From: Chloroflexota bacterium
GTDB taxonomy: Bacteria > Chloroflexota > Anaerolineae > 4572-78 > J111
Direction of reading: 5' to 3'
DNA length: 64,000 nt
Assembly (NCBI GenBank): GCA_016860845.1
Contig: BOKF01000017.1
Coordinates: 105,061 to 169,060, forward strand
In this document: positions 15,653 through 26,255 of the stretch, piece by piece
How positions within the stretch are numbered: position 1 is the stretch's first letter
How the letters are laid out: the number at the start of each line of letters is the position of its first letter
Program-made: the position numbers and the translations under genes
Notes under the pieces: generated by a model
What the model was told of the DNA's origin: nothing
What the model saw: the letters and a program-made list of their open reading frames with translations, nothing else
Databases searched by the model: none

Positions 15653-18550
15653 TTACCCGTCGCCATCCACCGGTTCCATATCCAGCCAGTTATCCCCCAC
15701 TTCTACTTCAACCTCCAGTGGAACTTTTAAAGTGAAGGCCTGGCACATGACCTCGCGGGTCAATTTAACCACCTCGGCCAGCTCATCTTCCGGCGCTTCC
15801 AAGACCAGTTCGTCGTGGACTTGCAGGAGCATACGGCTGCGCAGTTTCCGCTCGGCCAGTGCCCGATGCAGCCGGATCATGGCAATTTTCATAATGTCGG
15901 CGGCGGTACCCTGGATGGGCATATTAATGGCTTCGCGTTCGAGGGCGGAACGCTGCGCCCCGGTCGCACTGGCCAGATTGGAAAAGTCACGGCGTCGCCC
16001 CGATAGGGTGGTCAGATACCCTTGCTGGAGAGCAGCTTGCTTGGTTTCGTCAATGTAGCGTTTGAGGCCCGGATATTTTTCAAAGTAGGTATTGATAAAG
16101 TCGCGGGCCTCGGCCTGACTGATGCCGGCGCTCTGGGCCAGACCAAAGGCCGACTGGCCGTAAGCCAAGCCATAATTAACCGTTTTGGCGATGCGCCGCT
16201 GATCCTTGGTCACTTCGGCCAGGGGAATACCCAGAACGGTGGCGGCGGTGACGGCGTGAACATCTTCACCCTGGGCAAAAGCCTGGAGCAGGCCGGGGTC
16301 TTCGGCCACGTGGGCCAGAATGCGCAGCTCGATCTGGGAGTAATCGGCAGAAATCAAGCGGCAGCCTGCTTCGGCCACAAAAGCGCGGCGGATTTCGCGC
16401 CCCTGCTCGCTGCGAATGGGAACATTTTGCAGATTTGGATCATTGCTGGACAGCCGCCCGGTGGAGACACCGATTTGGTTGTAATTGGTGTGGACCCGCC
16501 CGGTCTGTGGATTGATCGCTGCGGGCAGAGCATCCAGATAAGTATTCTTCAGTTTCAACAGGCGGCGGTGCTCCAGGATCAAATCAATGGCCGGGTGCTG
16601 GCCGGCGAATCCTTCCAGTACGCCGGCGGCAGTCGAGTAGTGACCGCTTTTGGTTTTGTTCAGTCCCGCCGTGGGCAGGCCCAACCTGCCGAACAAGACA
16701 TCGGAGAGCTGCTGCGTGGAGCCGAGGTTAAACCTGTGCCCGCACAGGCCGTAAATTTCCTCCTCAAGCTCGGCCAAGCGCTGGCCCATCTGGCCGGACA
16801 TCTGGCGCAAAGCAGCGGCGTCAACCTTGATCCCGGCCAATTCCATATCTTTCAAGACATAGATCAGGGGTAATTCCATCTCCTGGAAAATTTGCCAGAG
16901 CTGACCATCATCGGCGTGCAGCGGCTTTTCCACGATGTCAACCAGGCGCATGGTCATGTCTACGTCGGCGGCGGCGTAGGGCGTCACTTTTTCGATGGGA
17001 ATCTGGTCCATCGTCAGTTGGTTTTTGCCGCTGCCAATCAACTCTTTGATTTCGGTCATTTGAATGTGGAGCTTTTCGCGGGCCAGGTCTTTCAGCCCAT
17101 GCCGGGCATCAGAAGCATTATGGCCCACCCAGGAAGCAACCATCGTATCGAAGATCGGCGGCACGACCGGCAGGCCATGCCGCTCCAAAACCGTGATGTC
17201 GAACTTGGCATTGTGCAGGTATTTCATCACACCGGGATCGGCCAGGATGGGAGCGAGCGCGGTTTGGATGGTGGAGAGGGGCAGATTGGAGGGCTGGAAG
17301 GCTGGAAGACTAGAGGGTTGGAGGGCTGGAGGGTTTTTGGGCAAATCAAAAAGGGAGGGCTGGGCCTCAGCCTGTGCGCTAGCCCCCTTTAGGGTAGCCT
17401 TAGACTCAGCCTTCACCCCATGCCCCACCGGGATATAATACCCCTCCCCCACCGCCGGGGTAATGGCAATACCGACCAGATTGGCCTGCACCTCGTCGGT
17501 GCTGTCAGTTTCAACATCAACAGCCAGATTTTGACTCTGCCTGAGTTTAGCCGCAAGTTCGGCCAGCTTGGCGGCAGTATCAACGGTGACATAACGCCCA
17601 TCGGGCGCGGTGGATTGAATGGACTGCCTGGCCTTGACCGTAGCGAACTCTTTGGGTGACTTATCGGCGGGCGCGCCGGGGATGCGGTTGAAAATCGTAT
17701 TAAATTCAAGCTCGACAAACAGGTTAGCCACGTCGGTCAGGTCAAAATCCATTGTCTTGCCCGCTTCGACATTCAACACCACATCGGGTACGTCGGTTAT
17801 GATGCGGCCCAGGCGCTGCGAGAGGAAGGCGTTTTCGCGGTCAGCCTCAAATTTGGCTCGCTGGGCGGTGGGCAGTTCGTCAAGATGAGCGTAGATCGCT
17901 TCGAGCGAACCGTACTGTTGTAACAGTTTGGCGGCTGTTTTGTCGCCAATGCCCTTGATACCGGGAATGTTGTCGCTGGTGTCGCCGACCATTGCCTTCA
18001 AATCAACCAATTGGCCCGGCGGCACACCGAAGCGCTCTTCGACGGTAGCTTCGTCATAAAGCTTGCGCTCGTTGAAGCGATTTTGCCCGCCTGGATAAAC
18101 CACCTTGATCTGCGGCCCGACCAGTTGAAAGGCGTCCCGGTCACCGGTGACGATGAGGGTTTCGATGCCCTGCACGGCGGCCTGAGCGGCCAGTGTGCCG
18201 AGCAGGTCGTCGGCTTCATAACCCTCCTTGGTGAAAACCGGCATATTGAAGGCTTTGACCAACTGCTCGATGCGGGCAATCTGAGTTGCTAGGTCGTCGG
18301 GCATCTTGTCACGCGTGGCTTTGTAGTCGTGGTAGAGTTCGTGGCGGAAGGTGTCACCCGCATCAAAGGTAACGATAAAATAATCCGGGTCGTATTCTTT
18401 CCAGACCGCCAACAGCATGTTGGTAAAACCGTAAACCGCGTGGGTCGGCTCGCCGGCGCTGGTACTGAAGGTCGCCGGCATGCCGAAAAAGGCCCGGTAG
18501 GCCAGAGCGTGGCCGTCAATGAGGATAAGAGTTGATTTTTTATCAGTCAT
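15653..18550 (-). CDS. polA: DNA polymerase I
   Basis: 965-residue polymerase with all three activities. N-terminal 5'-3' nuclease (DGHALAYRAFFGM, then GYEADDLLGT and the DNIPGIKGIGDKTA helix-hairpin-helix). The proofreading domain is intact: DVETDS (Exo I), LHNAKFD (Exo II) and YAAAD (Exo III). Polymerase motifs A (DYSQIELR), B (RRIAKTVNYGLAYGQS) and C (VHDELVLE) are in the C-terminal third. The ATG follows AGGAAAG. About 42 residues (380-422), between the Exo I and Exo II motifs, are low-complexity Pro/Ser/Ala sequence with a PAFQPSNLP-type period, encoded by octad repeats at 17284-17339 and a repeat at 17361-17411 shared with recQ. It is 36 nt downstream of cdsA in the gyrA-cdsA-polA run. 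Confidence 0.97.
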   Translation of the reverse strand: MTDKKSTLILIDGHALAYRAFFGMPATFSTSAGEPTHAVYGFTNMLLAVWKEYDPDYFIVTFDAGDTFRHELYHDYKATRDKMPDDLATQIARIEQLVKAFNMPVFTKEGYEADDLLGTLAAQAAVQGIETLIVTGDRDAFQLVGPQIKVVYPGGQNRFNERKLYDEATVEERFGVPPGQLVDLKAMVGDTSDNIPGIKGIGDKTAAKLLQQYGSLEAIYAHLDELPTAQRAKFEADRENAFLSQRLGRIITDVPDVVLNVEAGKTMDFDLTDVANLFVELEFNTIFNRIPGAPADKSPKEFATVKARQSIQSTAPDGRYVTVDTAAKLAELAAKLRQSQNLAVDVETDSTDEVQANLVGIAITPAVGEGYYIPVGHGVKAESKATLKGASAQAEAQPSLFDLPKNPPALQPSSLPAFQPSNLPLSTIQTALAPILADPGVMKYLHNAKFDITVLERHGLPVVPPIFDTMVASWVGHNASDARHGLKDLAREKLHIQMTEIKELIGSGKNQLTMDQIPIEKVTPYAAADVDMTMRLVDIVEKPLHADDGQLWQIFQEMELPLIYVLKDMELAGIKVDAAALRQMSGQMGQRLAELEEEIYGLCGHRFNLGSTQQLSDVLFGRLGLPTAGLNKTKSGHYSTAAGVLEGFAGQHPAIDLILEHRRLLKLKNTYLDALPAAINPQTGRVHTNYNQIGVSTGRLSSNDPNLQNVPIRSEQGREIRRAFVAEAGCRLISADYSQIELRILAHVAEDPGLLQAFAQGEDVHAVTAATVLGIPLAEVTKDQRRIAKTVNYGLAYGQSAFGLAQSAGISQAEARDFINTYFEKYPGLKRYIDETKQAALQQGYLTTLSGRRRDFSNLASATGAQRSALEREAINMPIQGTAADIMKIAMIRLHRALAERKLRSRMLLQVHDELVLEAPEDELAEVVKLTREVMCQAFTLKVPLEVEVEVGDNWLDMEPVDGDG
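17284..17339. repeat. Octad tandem repeat inside polA (7 units)
   Basis: Seven 8-nt units such as GATTGGAG and GGCTGGAA within the polA coding sequence, read in frame as Pro/Ser/Leu-rich linker. The same unit family forms the array at 50772-50843 after pheT. Confidence 0.8.
17361..17411. repeat. Interspersed repeat shared with recQ (polA copy)
   Basis: Read on the coding (minus) strand it contains CCCTAAAGGGGGCT followed by a GCGCACAGGC-type stretch. The copy at 29066-29120 in recQ contains CCCTAAAGGGGGCT and GTGCACAGGC in the same order. In both genes it is translated in the same frame (KATLKGASAQAEAQ and EAALKGAGAQAKEE). Confidence 0.75.
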
Positions 18551-18586
18551 GGTTACTTTCCTTCATCGTTGATTGGATCAATCTAC

Positions 18587-19396
18587 TCAGAACAAGTTCA
18601 GAATCATCCCTAACAGTCCATTCCACAAGACGTAATAATAGACGACAATACTGACATACAGCAAGCTGTCAATCCGGTCTAAAAAGCCTCCGTGACCAGG
18701 GAAAAGATTGGACGAGTCTTTAACCCCAACATCGCGCTTCATCATCGAGATAGACACATCGCCAAAGAGGTCAATGATTGGGATAACCAGGGCGATCAAG
18801 AGACAGGTGGCCCAGCCCAGGCCAGACAAAGCGGCGACCATTATCGCACCCAGCAGACTCCCCAAAATACTGCCAGCAAAGCCTTCCCAGGATTTCTTGG
18901 GGCTGAGACGCGGCCACAATTTATGCCGTCCCCAGCGGCTGCCCACCAGATATGCAAAGGTGTCGGCGCCCCAGGTACACAGCAGTACCAGCCAGACCCA
19001 GGCGACGCCATCGGTCAGTTGTCGCAGGGCCACCAGAGAGGCCATGCCCCAGCCAATGTACAGCCCCCCGATCACGGTCAAAGCCCAGTCCGCCGTGGGC
19101 GAACTACTTTTGGCTTGAAACAATTGCCAGGTGAGGGATGACAGTAAGATTATGCTCAGAATGCATTCCAGACTCAAGTCGGAGCGATAGCTGTTGAGCA
19201 GCAGCAGGACAATCAGAACCAGGGTAAAAAAGGGGGTCGTGGTATAGCCGCCCGCTTTCATCATCCGGCCAAATTCCCAGCCTGCCACCAGGGCAACTCC
19301 CGCCACTCCGGCCAAAAACCAGATACCTCCCCCAAAAACACCGGCAATAACAATAGGGATAGCGACGAAAGCGGTAATGACACGAGTCCGTAACAT
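18587..19396 (-). CDS. cdsA: Phosphatidate cytidylyltransferase
   Basis: 269-residue polytopic membrane enzyme that makes CDP-diacylglycerol from phosphatidate and CTP for phospholipid synthesis. The family signature is complete near the C-terminus: MMKRDVGVKDSS, then FPGHGGFLDRID, preceded by SPKKSWEGF. Around eight hydrophobic segments are visible. I chose the ATG at 19396 (MLRTRVITAF, the normal family start) after a GAGTGAG-like site; an in-frame GTG lies four codons upstream at 19408. It lies between gyrA and polA in the same direction. Confidence 0.95.
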   Translation of the reverse strand: MLRTRVITAFVAIPIVIAGVFGGGIWFLAGVAGVALVAGWEFGRMMKAGGYTTTPFFTLVLIVLLLLNSYRSDLSLECILSIILLSSLTWQLFQAKSSSPTADWALTVIGGLYIGWGMASLVALRQLTDGVAWVWLVLLCTWGADTFAYLVGSRWGRHKLWPRLSPKKSWEGFAGSILGSLLGAIMVAALSGLGWATCLLIALVIPIIDLFGDVSISMMKRDVGVKDSSNLFPGHGGFLDRIDSLLYVSIVVYYYVLWNGLLGMILNLF

Positions 19397-19426
19397 GGGC
19401 TGACTCACTCGCTGAGCTATAAAATT

Positions 19427-19482
19427 AACCGCAAAGACCCAGGAACACCAGGTGTTAAGGGCACTCCCTAGTCTTTGCGGTT
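19427..19482 (-). terminator. Hairpin downstream of gyrA
   Basis: Perfect 12-bp arms AACCGCAAAGAC/GTCTTTGCGGTT with a 32-nt centre, in the gap between gyrA and cdsA. On the minus strand the last arm is followed by AATTTTAT, a weak T-run. It could be a partial terminator or a dispersed palindrome. Confidence 0.55.
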
Positions 19483-19517
19483 TGAGGTCTCGATTTGAGG
19501 CCAGAGATCTGGTTTAT

Positions 19518-22061
19518 TTAGTGACCGTTGGCCGACGGTTTTGGTGGTGCTTCCGGCAAGGTCAGCGGGGGAGGTCCAGGTATTTTGGCCGTATCCGGCT
19601 CATCCTCAACCGCCTCAGCTTCTTTGGCTTTCGGCGCTAATACGGCTACCGAAGCAACAATATCACCCTTTTTCAACGACATGACCCGCACACCCTGGGT
19701 AGCCCGGCCCTGTTCCGAAATATGTTTGATCGCCGTCCGCAGCATAATGCCTTCACGAGAGATCAGGGTCAGATCGCCGTCATCTGAAACCACCCGCGCG
19801 GCGATGACCCTCCCCGTTTTTTTTACATCCCTTGACAGCGTCCGCACCCCGCTGCCATTGCGCCCCTGGATGGTATACTCCCTTAAAGGAGTGCGCTTGG
19901 CAAAGCCATTCTCGGTCACGACCAGCAGGTCAGCCTCGGGGTCAACCACATCCATCCCGCAAATTTCGTCATTGGCCCGCAGCCGCATCGCCCCAACGCC
20001 GGCTGCGGTCCGCCCCATGGAGCGCACGTCACTTTCGGCAAAACGAATTGCCTGGCCGCTGCGCGAAACAGCAACGATCTCGTTATGGCCGTTAGTCAGT
20101 TTAACCCAGCCCAGCTCGTCATCACCGTCAAGGGTAAGCGCAATCAGGCCGCTGGGGCGGACCGAAGCAAACTCGCTCAGATCAGTCCGTTTGATCCGGC
20201 CCTTCCGGGTCAACATGATCAGGTACTCCGCCTGGTCGAAGCTGGGCACAGCCAGGGCTGCCGTAATTTTTTCACCGGGAGAGAGGTTAATTAAGTTTGC
20301 AATCGAAACGCCTTTGGCCGTCCGGTTGGCGTCGGGCACCTGGTAAGCTTTCTCAGAGTAAACCTTGCCCTTATCGGTAAAGTAAAGGATCGTATCGTGG
20401 GTGCTAGCCGCAAAGAGAAACTCAACCACGTCCTCGTCGCGGGTGGTCATGCCGGTAACGCCGCGCCCGCCGCGCCCCTGGGTGCGGTAGGTTTTACTGG
20501 GCACACGCTTGATGTAGCCCCGCTCGGTGATGGAGATAAGCACCTCTTCCTCTTTGACCAAATCCGCCTCGTGCAGTTCCTCTTTCACATCTACCAGGAT
20601 GCGGGTGCGGCGTTCATCGCCATATTCGGCCTTAAGCTGGCCGAGGTCTTCTTTAATAACGCCCAGAATTTTATGGGGATTGGCCAGCAAATCTTCCAGG
20701 TAGGCAATCGTTTTTAGCACTTCCTGGTACTCGTCTTCAATTTTCTGACGTTCCAGGGCGGCCAGGCGGCGCAGTTGCATGTCCAAAATAGCCTGGGCCT
20801 GCGCCTGGCTGAGGGCAAAGTTTTGCATCAACTGTTCGCGCGCTGCCTCGGCGTCCTTGCTCTGGCGGATGGTTTGGATAATTTCGTCCATGTTGCCCAG
20901 CGCAATGCGCAGCCCTTCCAAAATGTGGGCGCGCTGGCGAGCCTTATCCAGGTCGAACTCGGTGCGGCGGGTGATGATTTCGCGGCGATGCTCCACATAG
21001 GCGATGAGCGCCCGCTTGAGCGGCAGCACCCGTGGCTCCCCGTCGAGCAGGGCCAGCATATTGATGCCAAAGGTGGACTGCAGAGCCGTATATTTGTAGA
21101 GTTGGTTGAGCACCTTTTTGGGCTGTGCGCCCCGCTTCAACTCAATCACAATGGACAGGCCGCTCCGGTCCGACTCGTCGCGCAGGTCAGAGATATCTTT
21201 GAGCTTTTCCTCGCGCGCCAGATCGGCAATGCGCTCGATCAGAGCGGCTTTATTGACCTGGTAGGGAATCTCGCTGACCACAATCCGGTGGCGGTTACCC
21301 TTCATCTCCTCAATTCGGGCAATGGCCCGCATTGTCACCCGGCCCCGGCCCGTGGCGTAGGCGTTAATCAGCCCCTCATGACCCATCAGCGCCGCGCCGG
21401 TGGGAAAATCTGGCCCTTTGATGAACTGCATCAAATCTTCAACGGTGACATCGTCGCTGCTGTCGTAGTGATCAATTAAATGGACAATAGCGTCGCACAC
21501 TTCATTCAAATTATGCGGGGGGATGTTGGTGGCCATACCGACGGCAATACCGGAGGTGCCATTGAGCAGCAAGTTAGGCAGGCGGGCCGGCAGCACTTCC
21601 GGCTCTTGCAGGCTGCCGTCAAAGTTGTCAGCCCAGTCAATGGTATTTTTGTCAATATCGGCCAGCATTTCCTGGGCAATTCTGGCCAGGCGGGCTTCGG
21701 TGTAACGCATCGCCGCCGGGCTGTCGCCGTCAACACTGCCAAAGTTACCCTGGCCATCAATCATCGGGTAACGCATCGAGAAATCTTGGGCCATGCGGAC
21801 CATTGCATCGTAGACCGCAGCATCGCCGTGGGGATGATATTTACCTAACACATCGCCCACCACGCGCGCGCTTTTGCGGTAGGGGGTATTATGGCGAATA
21901 CCCATATCGTGCATCGCATACAAAATACGCCGGTGAACCGGCTTCAGACCATCGCGGGCATCGGGCAGCGCCCGCGCCACAATCACGCTCATGGCGTAAT
22001 CGAGATAGGCCACCCTCATTTCATCTTCGATGTCAACGGGTTTTACAATTCCGATTTCCAT
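19518..22061 (-). CDS. gyrA: DNA gyrase subunit A
   Basis: 847-residue type II topoisomerase subunit that cuts and rejoins DNA. The active-site tyrosine is Tyr120 (MRYTEARLA). The quinolone-determining region reads [14 protein letters not shown], with Ala81 at the position of E. coli Ser83 and Asp at the position of Asp87. A GyrA-box-like QGRGGRG in the C-terminal domain marks gyrase rather than topoisomerase IV; the usual second residue R is G here. Six-bladed C-terminal repeats follow. The ATG at 22061 has GTGGAG seven nt before it; a 33-nt upstream extension is open but unlikely. The C-terminal tail is acidic with Pro repeats. It heads the gyrA-cdsA-polA run. Confidence 0.96.
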   Translation of the reverse strand: MEIGIVKPVDIEDEMRVAYLDYAMSVIVARALPDARDGLKPVHRRILYAMHDMGIRHNTPYRKSARVVGDVLGKYHPHGDAAVYDAMVRMAQDFSMRYPMIDGQGNFGSVDGDSPAAMRYTEARLARIAQEMLADIDKNTIDWADNFDGSLQEPEVLPARLPNLLLNGTSGIAVGMATNIPPHNLNEVCDAIVHLIDHYDSSDDVTVEDLMQFIKGPDFPTGAALMGHEGLINAYATGRGRVTMRAIARIEEMKGNRHRIVVSEIPYQVNKAALIERIADLAREEKLKDISDLRDESDRSGLSIVIELKRGAQPKKVLNQLYKYTALQSTFGINMLALLDGEPRVLPLKRALIAYVEHRREIITRRTEFDLDKARQRAHILEGLRIALGNMDEIIQTIRQSKDAEAAREQLMQNFALSQAQAQAILDMQLRRLAALERQKIEDEYQEVLKTIAYLEDLLANPHKILGVIKEDLGQLKAEYGDERRTRILVDVKEELHEADLVKEEEVLISITERGYIKRVPSKTYRTQGRGGRGVTGMTTRDEDVVEFLFAASTHDTILYFTDKGKVYSEKAYQVPDANRTAKGVSIANLINLSPGEKITAALAVPSFDQAEYLIMLTRKGRIKRTDLSEFASVRPSGLIALTLDGDDELGWVKLTNGHNEIVAVSRSGQAIRFAESDVRSMGRTAAGVGAMRLRANDEICGMDVVDPEADLLVVTENGFAKRTPLREYTIQGRNGSGVRTLSRDVKKTGRVIAARVVSDDGDLTLISREGIMLRTAIKHISEQGRATQGVRVMSLKKGDIVASVAVLAPKAKEAEAVEDEPDTAKIPGPPPLTLPEAPPKPSANGH

Positions 22062-22483
22062 GCCGGTGCTCCACTTACACAAAACTGACAACAAAAAGCG
22101 GCTTCCGCGAGAGGAAAGATGAAGCTTTTAATACTCAAACGGGAGCCACCTTTGACGCTGCCAAGCCATTGAATTTGATTAATTATCCTGTAATTATACC
22201 CCAAAAACCCGCTTTGGGCTATTTCTATACATAACGCCCAGAAAAGCTTGTTTTTCTTTCCAAATCAAACGAAAGCCTGCATATATTTGGTTTTCTCCCC
22301 AAAATCCCACAATTTCTTGGATTGATTATCGCCTATTCGTGCAATTTATGGCCGATTTCTCGCTGGTAGGCTAGTGTTTTTGTGAGATAATGAGTTTGGC
22401 GGGAGGATTAAATTTGGGCTTGATTCTCTCGGCTAATTGTGCTACACTACGCCCTATTGTCAGGAGGACCATCAAGCACAACC
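22062..22483. other. Divergent intergenic region gyrA/MBL hydrolase
   Basis: About 420 nt with no gene. On the minus strand a TATAAT (22193-22198) without a good -35 is a possible gyrA promoter. On the plus strand there is a better promoter for the hydrolase (separate entry). The rest is AT-rich without clear structure. Confidence 0.5.
22420..22448 (+). promoter_or_regulatory. Sigma-70-type promoter for MBL hydrolase
   Basis: TTGATT (22420-22425), 17-nt spacer, TACACT (22443-22448). Transcription would begin near 22455, downstream of the in-frame GTG at 22439, which supports the ATG at 22484 as the start. Confidence 0.6.
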
Positions 22484-23353
22484 ATGATTCAAGAGATTGC
22501 CGACCGCGTTTTTGTAGAATTAGATTATGAAGGGGCCAATGTTGGCTGCGTTTTAACCGATGCGGGAGCCATTGTCATTGACACACCCATTGTTCCCGAC
22601 GAAGCCCGGCATTGGGCCGATACGGTGTCGAAATTGACGGATAAGGTATTATACGTTTTCAATACCGACCATCACCGGGCGCACATCATGGGCAATCAGT
22701 TTTTTGATGCCCCGGTGCTGGCTCACGAAGCCGCCTGGAAAGAGATGACCAATTACAAGGACACCTTCATCGAGCGTACCAAGAACCTGTTCAAAAAACG
22801 GCCTGATATTCAAAAGCAGTTGGACCAGGTTAAAATTATCCGCCCTGAAGTGTGCTTTACCGGTAAGATGGTCATGCAGAAGGGGGGACGGGAGTTACAC
22901 TTTACTTACCTGGGGGGACATACCCCGGCTACGAGCGGACTCTTCCTGCCCAAAGAACGTATCCTCTTTACCGGCGACCTGGTGGTCGTGGACGAACATC
23001 CGGCCTTGGGCCAGTGCAACAGCGAGGAATGGCTCACCAAACTGCGCTGGCTGCGCAAGCAGAAATATGCCCAGATTGTGCCCGGCCACGGGCCGTTGTG
23101 CAACGTCGAGGCCAGCGAACCGGTTTCGGAATATATCCGGGCCATGCGTTCGCGGGTGCGCAGCCAATTCAAATCAGGCCGGAGTAAAGCAGAAGCGGCG
23201 GTCGTCATCAGCCAGATGCTCGATTTTTTTCCCTACCGCCAAGGGGAAAAATCCATCATCGAGAAGCGCATCCGGGCAGGCGTGAGCCGGGTATATGACG
23301 AGATGAAGGCTATGTACGCTCTGGGCCAGGAAAACTCCAAAATTGCCGGCTGA
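22484..23353 (+). CDS. MBL-fold metal-dependent hydrolase
   Basis: 289-residue metallo-beta-lactamase-fold protein. The metal site motif is TDHHRAHIMGN, a variant of HxHxDH in which the first His of the classic motif is Asp. Later metal ligands are visible in GGHTPATSG, TGDLVVVDEHPA and PGHGPLC. The substrate is unknown; it resembles the broad hydrolase group rather than beta-lactamases. The ATG at 22484 follows an AGGAGG at 22462-22467 with a rather long 16-nt gap; the upstream GTG at 22439 would precede the likely transcription start. A perfect hairpin follows the stop. Confidence 0.8.
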   Translation: MIQEIADRVFVELDYEGANVGCVLTDAGAIVIDTPIVPDEARHWADTVSKLTDKVLYVFNTDHHRAHIMGNQFFDAPVLAHEAAWKEMTNYKDTFIERTKNLFKKRPDIQKQLDQVKIIRPEVCFTGKMVMQKGGRELHFTYLGGHTPATSGLFLPKERILFTGDLVVVDEHPALGQCNSEEWLTKLRWLRKQKYAQIVPGHGPLCNVEASEPVSEYIRAMRSRVRSQFKSGRSKAEAAVVISQMLDFFPYRQGEKSIIEKRIRAGVSRVYDEMKAMYALGQENSKIAG

Positions 23354-23386
23354 AGACCGCAGAGGTTTTTGAAACCTCTGCGGTCT
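23354..23386 (+). terminator. Perfect hairpin after MBL hydrolase
   Basis: Arms AGACCGCAGAGGTTT and AAACCTCTGCGGTCT with a 3-nt loop start immediately after the stop codon. The following ATTCCGTTTTG is a poor T-run, so termination is probable rather than certain. Confidence 0.65.
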
Positions 23387-23394
23387 ATTCCGTT

Positions 23395-23423
23395 TTGACA
23401 GCGGTTTCAGCTTATGCTATACT
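23395..23423 (+). promoter_or_regulatory. Consensus promoter for the tRNA cluster
   Basis: TTGACA (23395-23400), exactly 17 nt, TATACT (23418-23423), placing the transcription start about 28 nt before tRNA-Pro. This is as strong as expected for stable RNA. Confidence 0.8.
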
Positions 23424-23456
23424 TTTCTGGTTGTGACGCCCTTTCACAACAAGTCG

Positions 23457-23530
<74 letters not shown>

Positions 23531-23574
23531 CTCAAACAAAGCAGAGCTTTCGACTCCAGTAAGTAAATAATCAG

Positions 23575-23648
23575 CGGGGCGTGGCGCAGTCCGGTAGCGT
23601 GCTTGAATGGGGTTCAAGAGGTCGACGGTTCAAATCCGTCCGCCCCGA
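23575..23648 (+). tRNA. tRNA-Pro (GGG)
   Basis: 74-nt cloverleaf with acceptor CGGGGCG/CGCCCCG and discriminator A. Stem CTTGA/TCAAG surrounds the loop ATGGGGT, giving anticodon GGG (codons CCC/CCU). CCA is not encoded. It is 44 nt after the other proline tRNA. Confidence 0.95.
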
Positions 23649-23657
23649 CTCTCTAAA

Positions 23658-23719
23658 GGATGAGGGATAAAGGATGAAGGCAGAAAGAATTTTCATCCTT
23701 CATCCTTCCGCCTTCATCC
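23658..23719. repeat. Heptad repeat GGATGAA/TTCATCC, inverted halves
   Basis: Four units of the GGATGAA type, a short centre and four units of TTCATCC, able to form a long hairpin between tRNA-Pro(GGG) and tRNA-Thr. A stable stem inside a tRNA precursor could be an RNA-processing signal. Confidence 0.8.
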
Positions 23720-23727
23720 TTAATTTT

Positions 23728-23800
23728 GCCCACGTAGCTCAGTCGGTAGAGCAACGCCTTGGTAAGGCGTAGGTCGGCGGTTCAAGTCCGCCCGTGGGCT
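23728..23800 (+). tRNA. tRNA-Thr (GGT)
   Basis: 73-nt cloverleaf starting GCCCACGTAGCTCAGTC. Anticodon stem ACGCC/GGCGT surrounds TTGGTAA, giving anticodon GGT. Acceptor GCCCACG/CGTGGGC, discriminator T. CCA is not encoded. Confidence 0.95.
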
Positions 23801-23820
23801 TCAACAGAAGCCTAAAATAA

Positions 23821-23852
23821 AACAGCTCCCTCAATTGAGGGGGCTGTTTTTG
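23821..23852 (+). terminator. Rho-independent terminator of the tRNA cluster
   Basis: Arms AACAGCTCCCTCAA/TTGAGGGGGCTGTT followed by T-rich sequence, 20 nt after tRNA-Thr. A clear end for the three-tRNA transcript. Confidence 0.85.
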
Positions 23853-23875
23853 TTAACGCACATTTCCTTCCAAAA

Positions 23876-23910
23876 AATCTTGTTCCCAAACTGAGTTTGG
23901 GAACAAGATT
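23876..23910. repeat. Palindromic repeat AATCTTGTTCCCAAA
   Basis: Near-perfect palindrome: AATCTTGTTCCCAAA, CTGAG, TTTGGGAACAAGATT, downstream of groEL. A sister with AATCTGGCTCCCA/TGGGAACCAGATT lies at 59974-60014 downstream of another minus-strand gene. It probably is a dispersed repeat that also helps end transcription. Confidence 0.7.
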
Positions 23911-23912
23911 AA

Positions 23913-23945
23913 AGACCTGGTAGGTCTTAAAGACCTGCCAGGTCT
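23913..23945. repeat. Two copies of AGACCTGSYAGGTCT
   Basis: AGACCTGGTAGGTCT at 23913-23927 and AGACCTGCCAGGTCT at 23931-23945, each itself nearly palindromic, immediately after the AATCTTGTTCCC element and 15 nt from the groEL stop. Confidence 0.7.
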
Positions 23946-23959
23946 AGGCAGCAGAGGAA

Positions 23960-25612
<1,653 letters not shown>

Positions 25613-25645
25613 TTATTTGCTCCTTATTGTTATAAGCCCCGGCGC

Positions 25646-25933
25646 TTACTGCACGATCGCCAGAACGTCGGTTTCTTTCAAAATCAGATACTTCTTACCA
25701 TCAATCTTAACTTCGGTGCCGGCATACTTAGCGTAAAGTACGGTATCACCCTGGCTGACATCCATAACGATGCGCGAGCCGTCTTCCTTGCGCGCGCCGG
25801 GGCCGATGGCCAAGACTTTGCCTTGCATCGGCTTCTCTTTAGCCGTTTCGGGCAGAACGATGCCGCTGGCCGTCATTTCTTCTTGCTCGATAGGTTCGAC
25901 AATTAACCTATCCCCCAAGGGTTTGAGATTCAT
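25646..25933 (-). CDS. groES: Co-chaperonin GroES
   Basis: 95-residue lid of the chaperonin. Start [14 protein letters not shown], the mobile loop around [13 protein letters not shown] and the [18 protein letters not shown] end are standard. AGGAGG lies six nt before the ATG. The promoter and CIRCE element are directly upstream, so heat-shock control by HrcA is expected. Confidence 0.97.
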   Translation of the reverse strand: MNLKPLGDRLIVEPIEQEEMTASGIVLPETAKEKPMQGKVLAIGPGARKEDGSRIVMDVSQGDTVLYAKYAGTEVKIDGKKYLILKETDVLAIVQ

Positions 25934-25968
25934 AAATTACCTCCTGAACAGAAAGTTGGATTAGATTT

Positions 25969-25995
25969 TTAGCACTTGGTTAGCCAGAGTGCTAA
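25969..25995 (-). promoter_or_regulatory. CIRCE operator of groESL (proximal)
   Basis: TTAGCACTT-N9-GAGTGCTAA, one mismatch from the consensus TTAGCACTC-N9-GAGTGCTAA recognised by the repressor HrcA. It lies just past the -10 box, covering the transcription start of groESL, 36 nt before the groES ATG. Confidence 0.93.
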
Positions 25996-26006
25996 CAGCA
26001 GGCGAA

Positions 26007-26035
26007 ATAATACCGCAATCGAGGAGGTTTGGCAA
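26007..26035 (-). promoter_or_regulatory. groESL promoter
   Basis: On the minus strand TTGCCA (26035-26030), 17-nt spacer, TATTAT (26012-26007). The start near 26000 falls at the edge of the proximal CIRCE, the classical arrangement for HrcA repression. Confidence 0.75.
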
Positions 26036-26051
26036 ATTCACGGGGCGATTT

Positions 26052-26078
26052 TTAGCACTCAATCAAGAGGAGTGCTAA
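26052..26078. promoter_or_regulatory. Second CIRCE operator, perfect consensus
   Basis: Perfect TTAGCACTC-N9-GAGTGCTAA. It lies upstream of the groESL -35 box and 45 nt before the -35 box of the recQ promoter, so it may add to groESL repression or influence recQ. Confidence 0.93.
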
Positions 26079-26123
26079 CAAAAAACCGGGAACAAGTTCA
26101 AGGAAATTTACCTGTCTTTACAG

Positions 26124-26152
26124 TTGAGTCCACTCCCAAACAATGCTATAAT
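26124..26152 (+). promoter_or_regulatory. Probable recQ promoter
   Basis: TTGAGT (26124-26129), 17 nt, TATAAT (26147-26152); transcription would start about 97 nt before the recQ ATG. Confidence 0.6.
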
Positions 26153-26255
26153 TTTGTTAAGATTTTAACCGAAGGCGGTAACTCCCCCTTTTCATCACCT
26201 GCCCCTGAATGGGGTTCCACCTTCATCTTCCATTCTTTTCAGGAGAATTTTCCCT

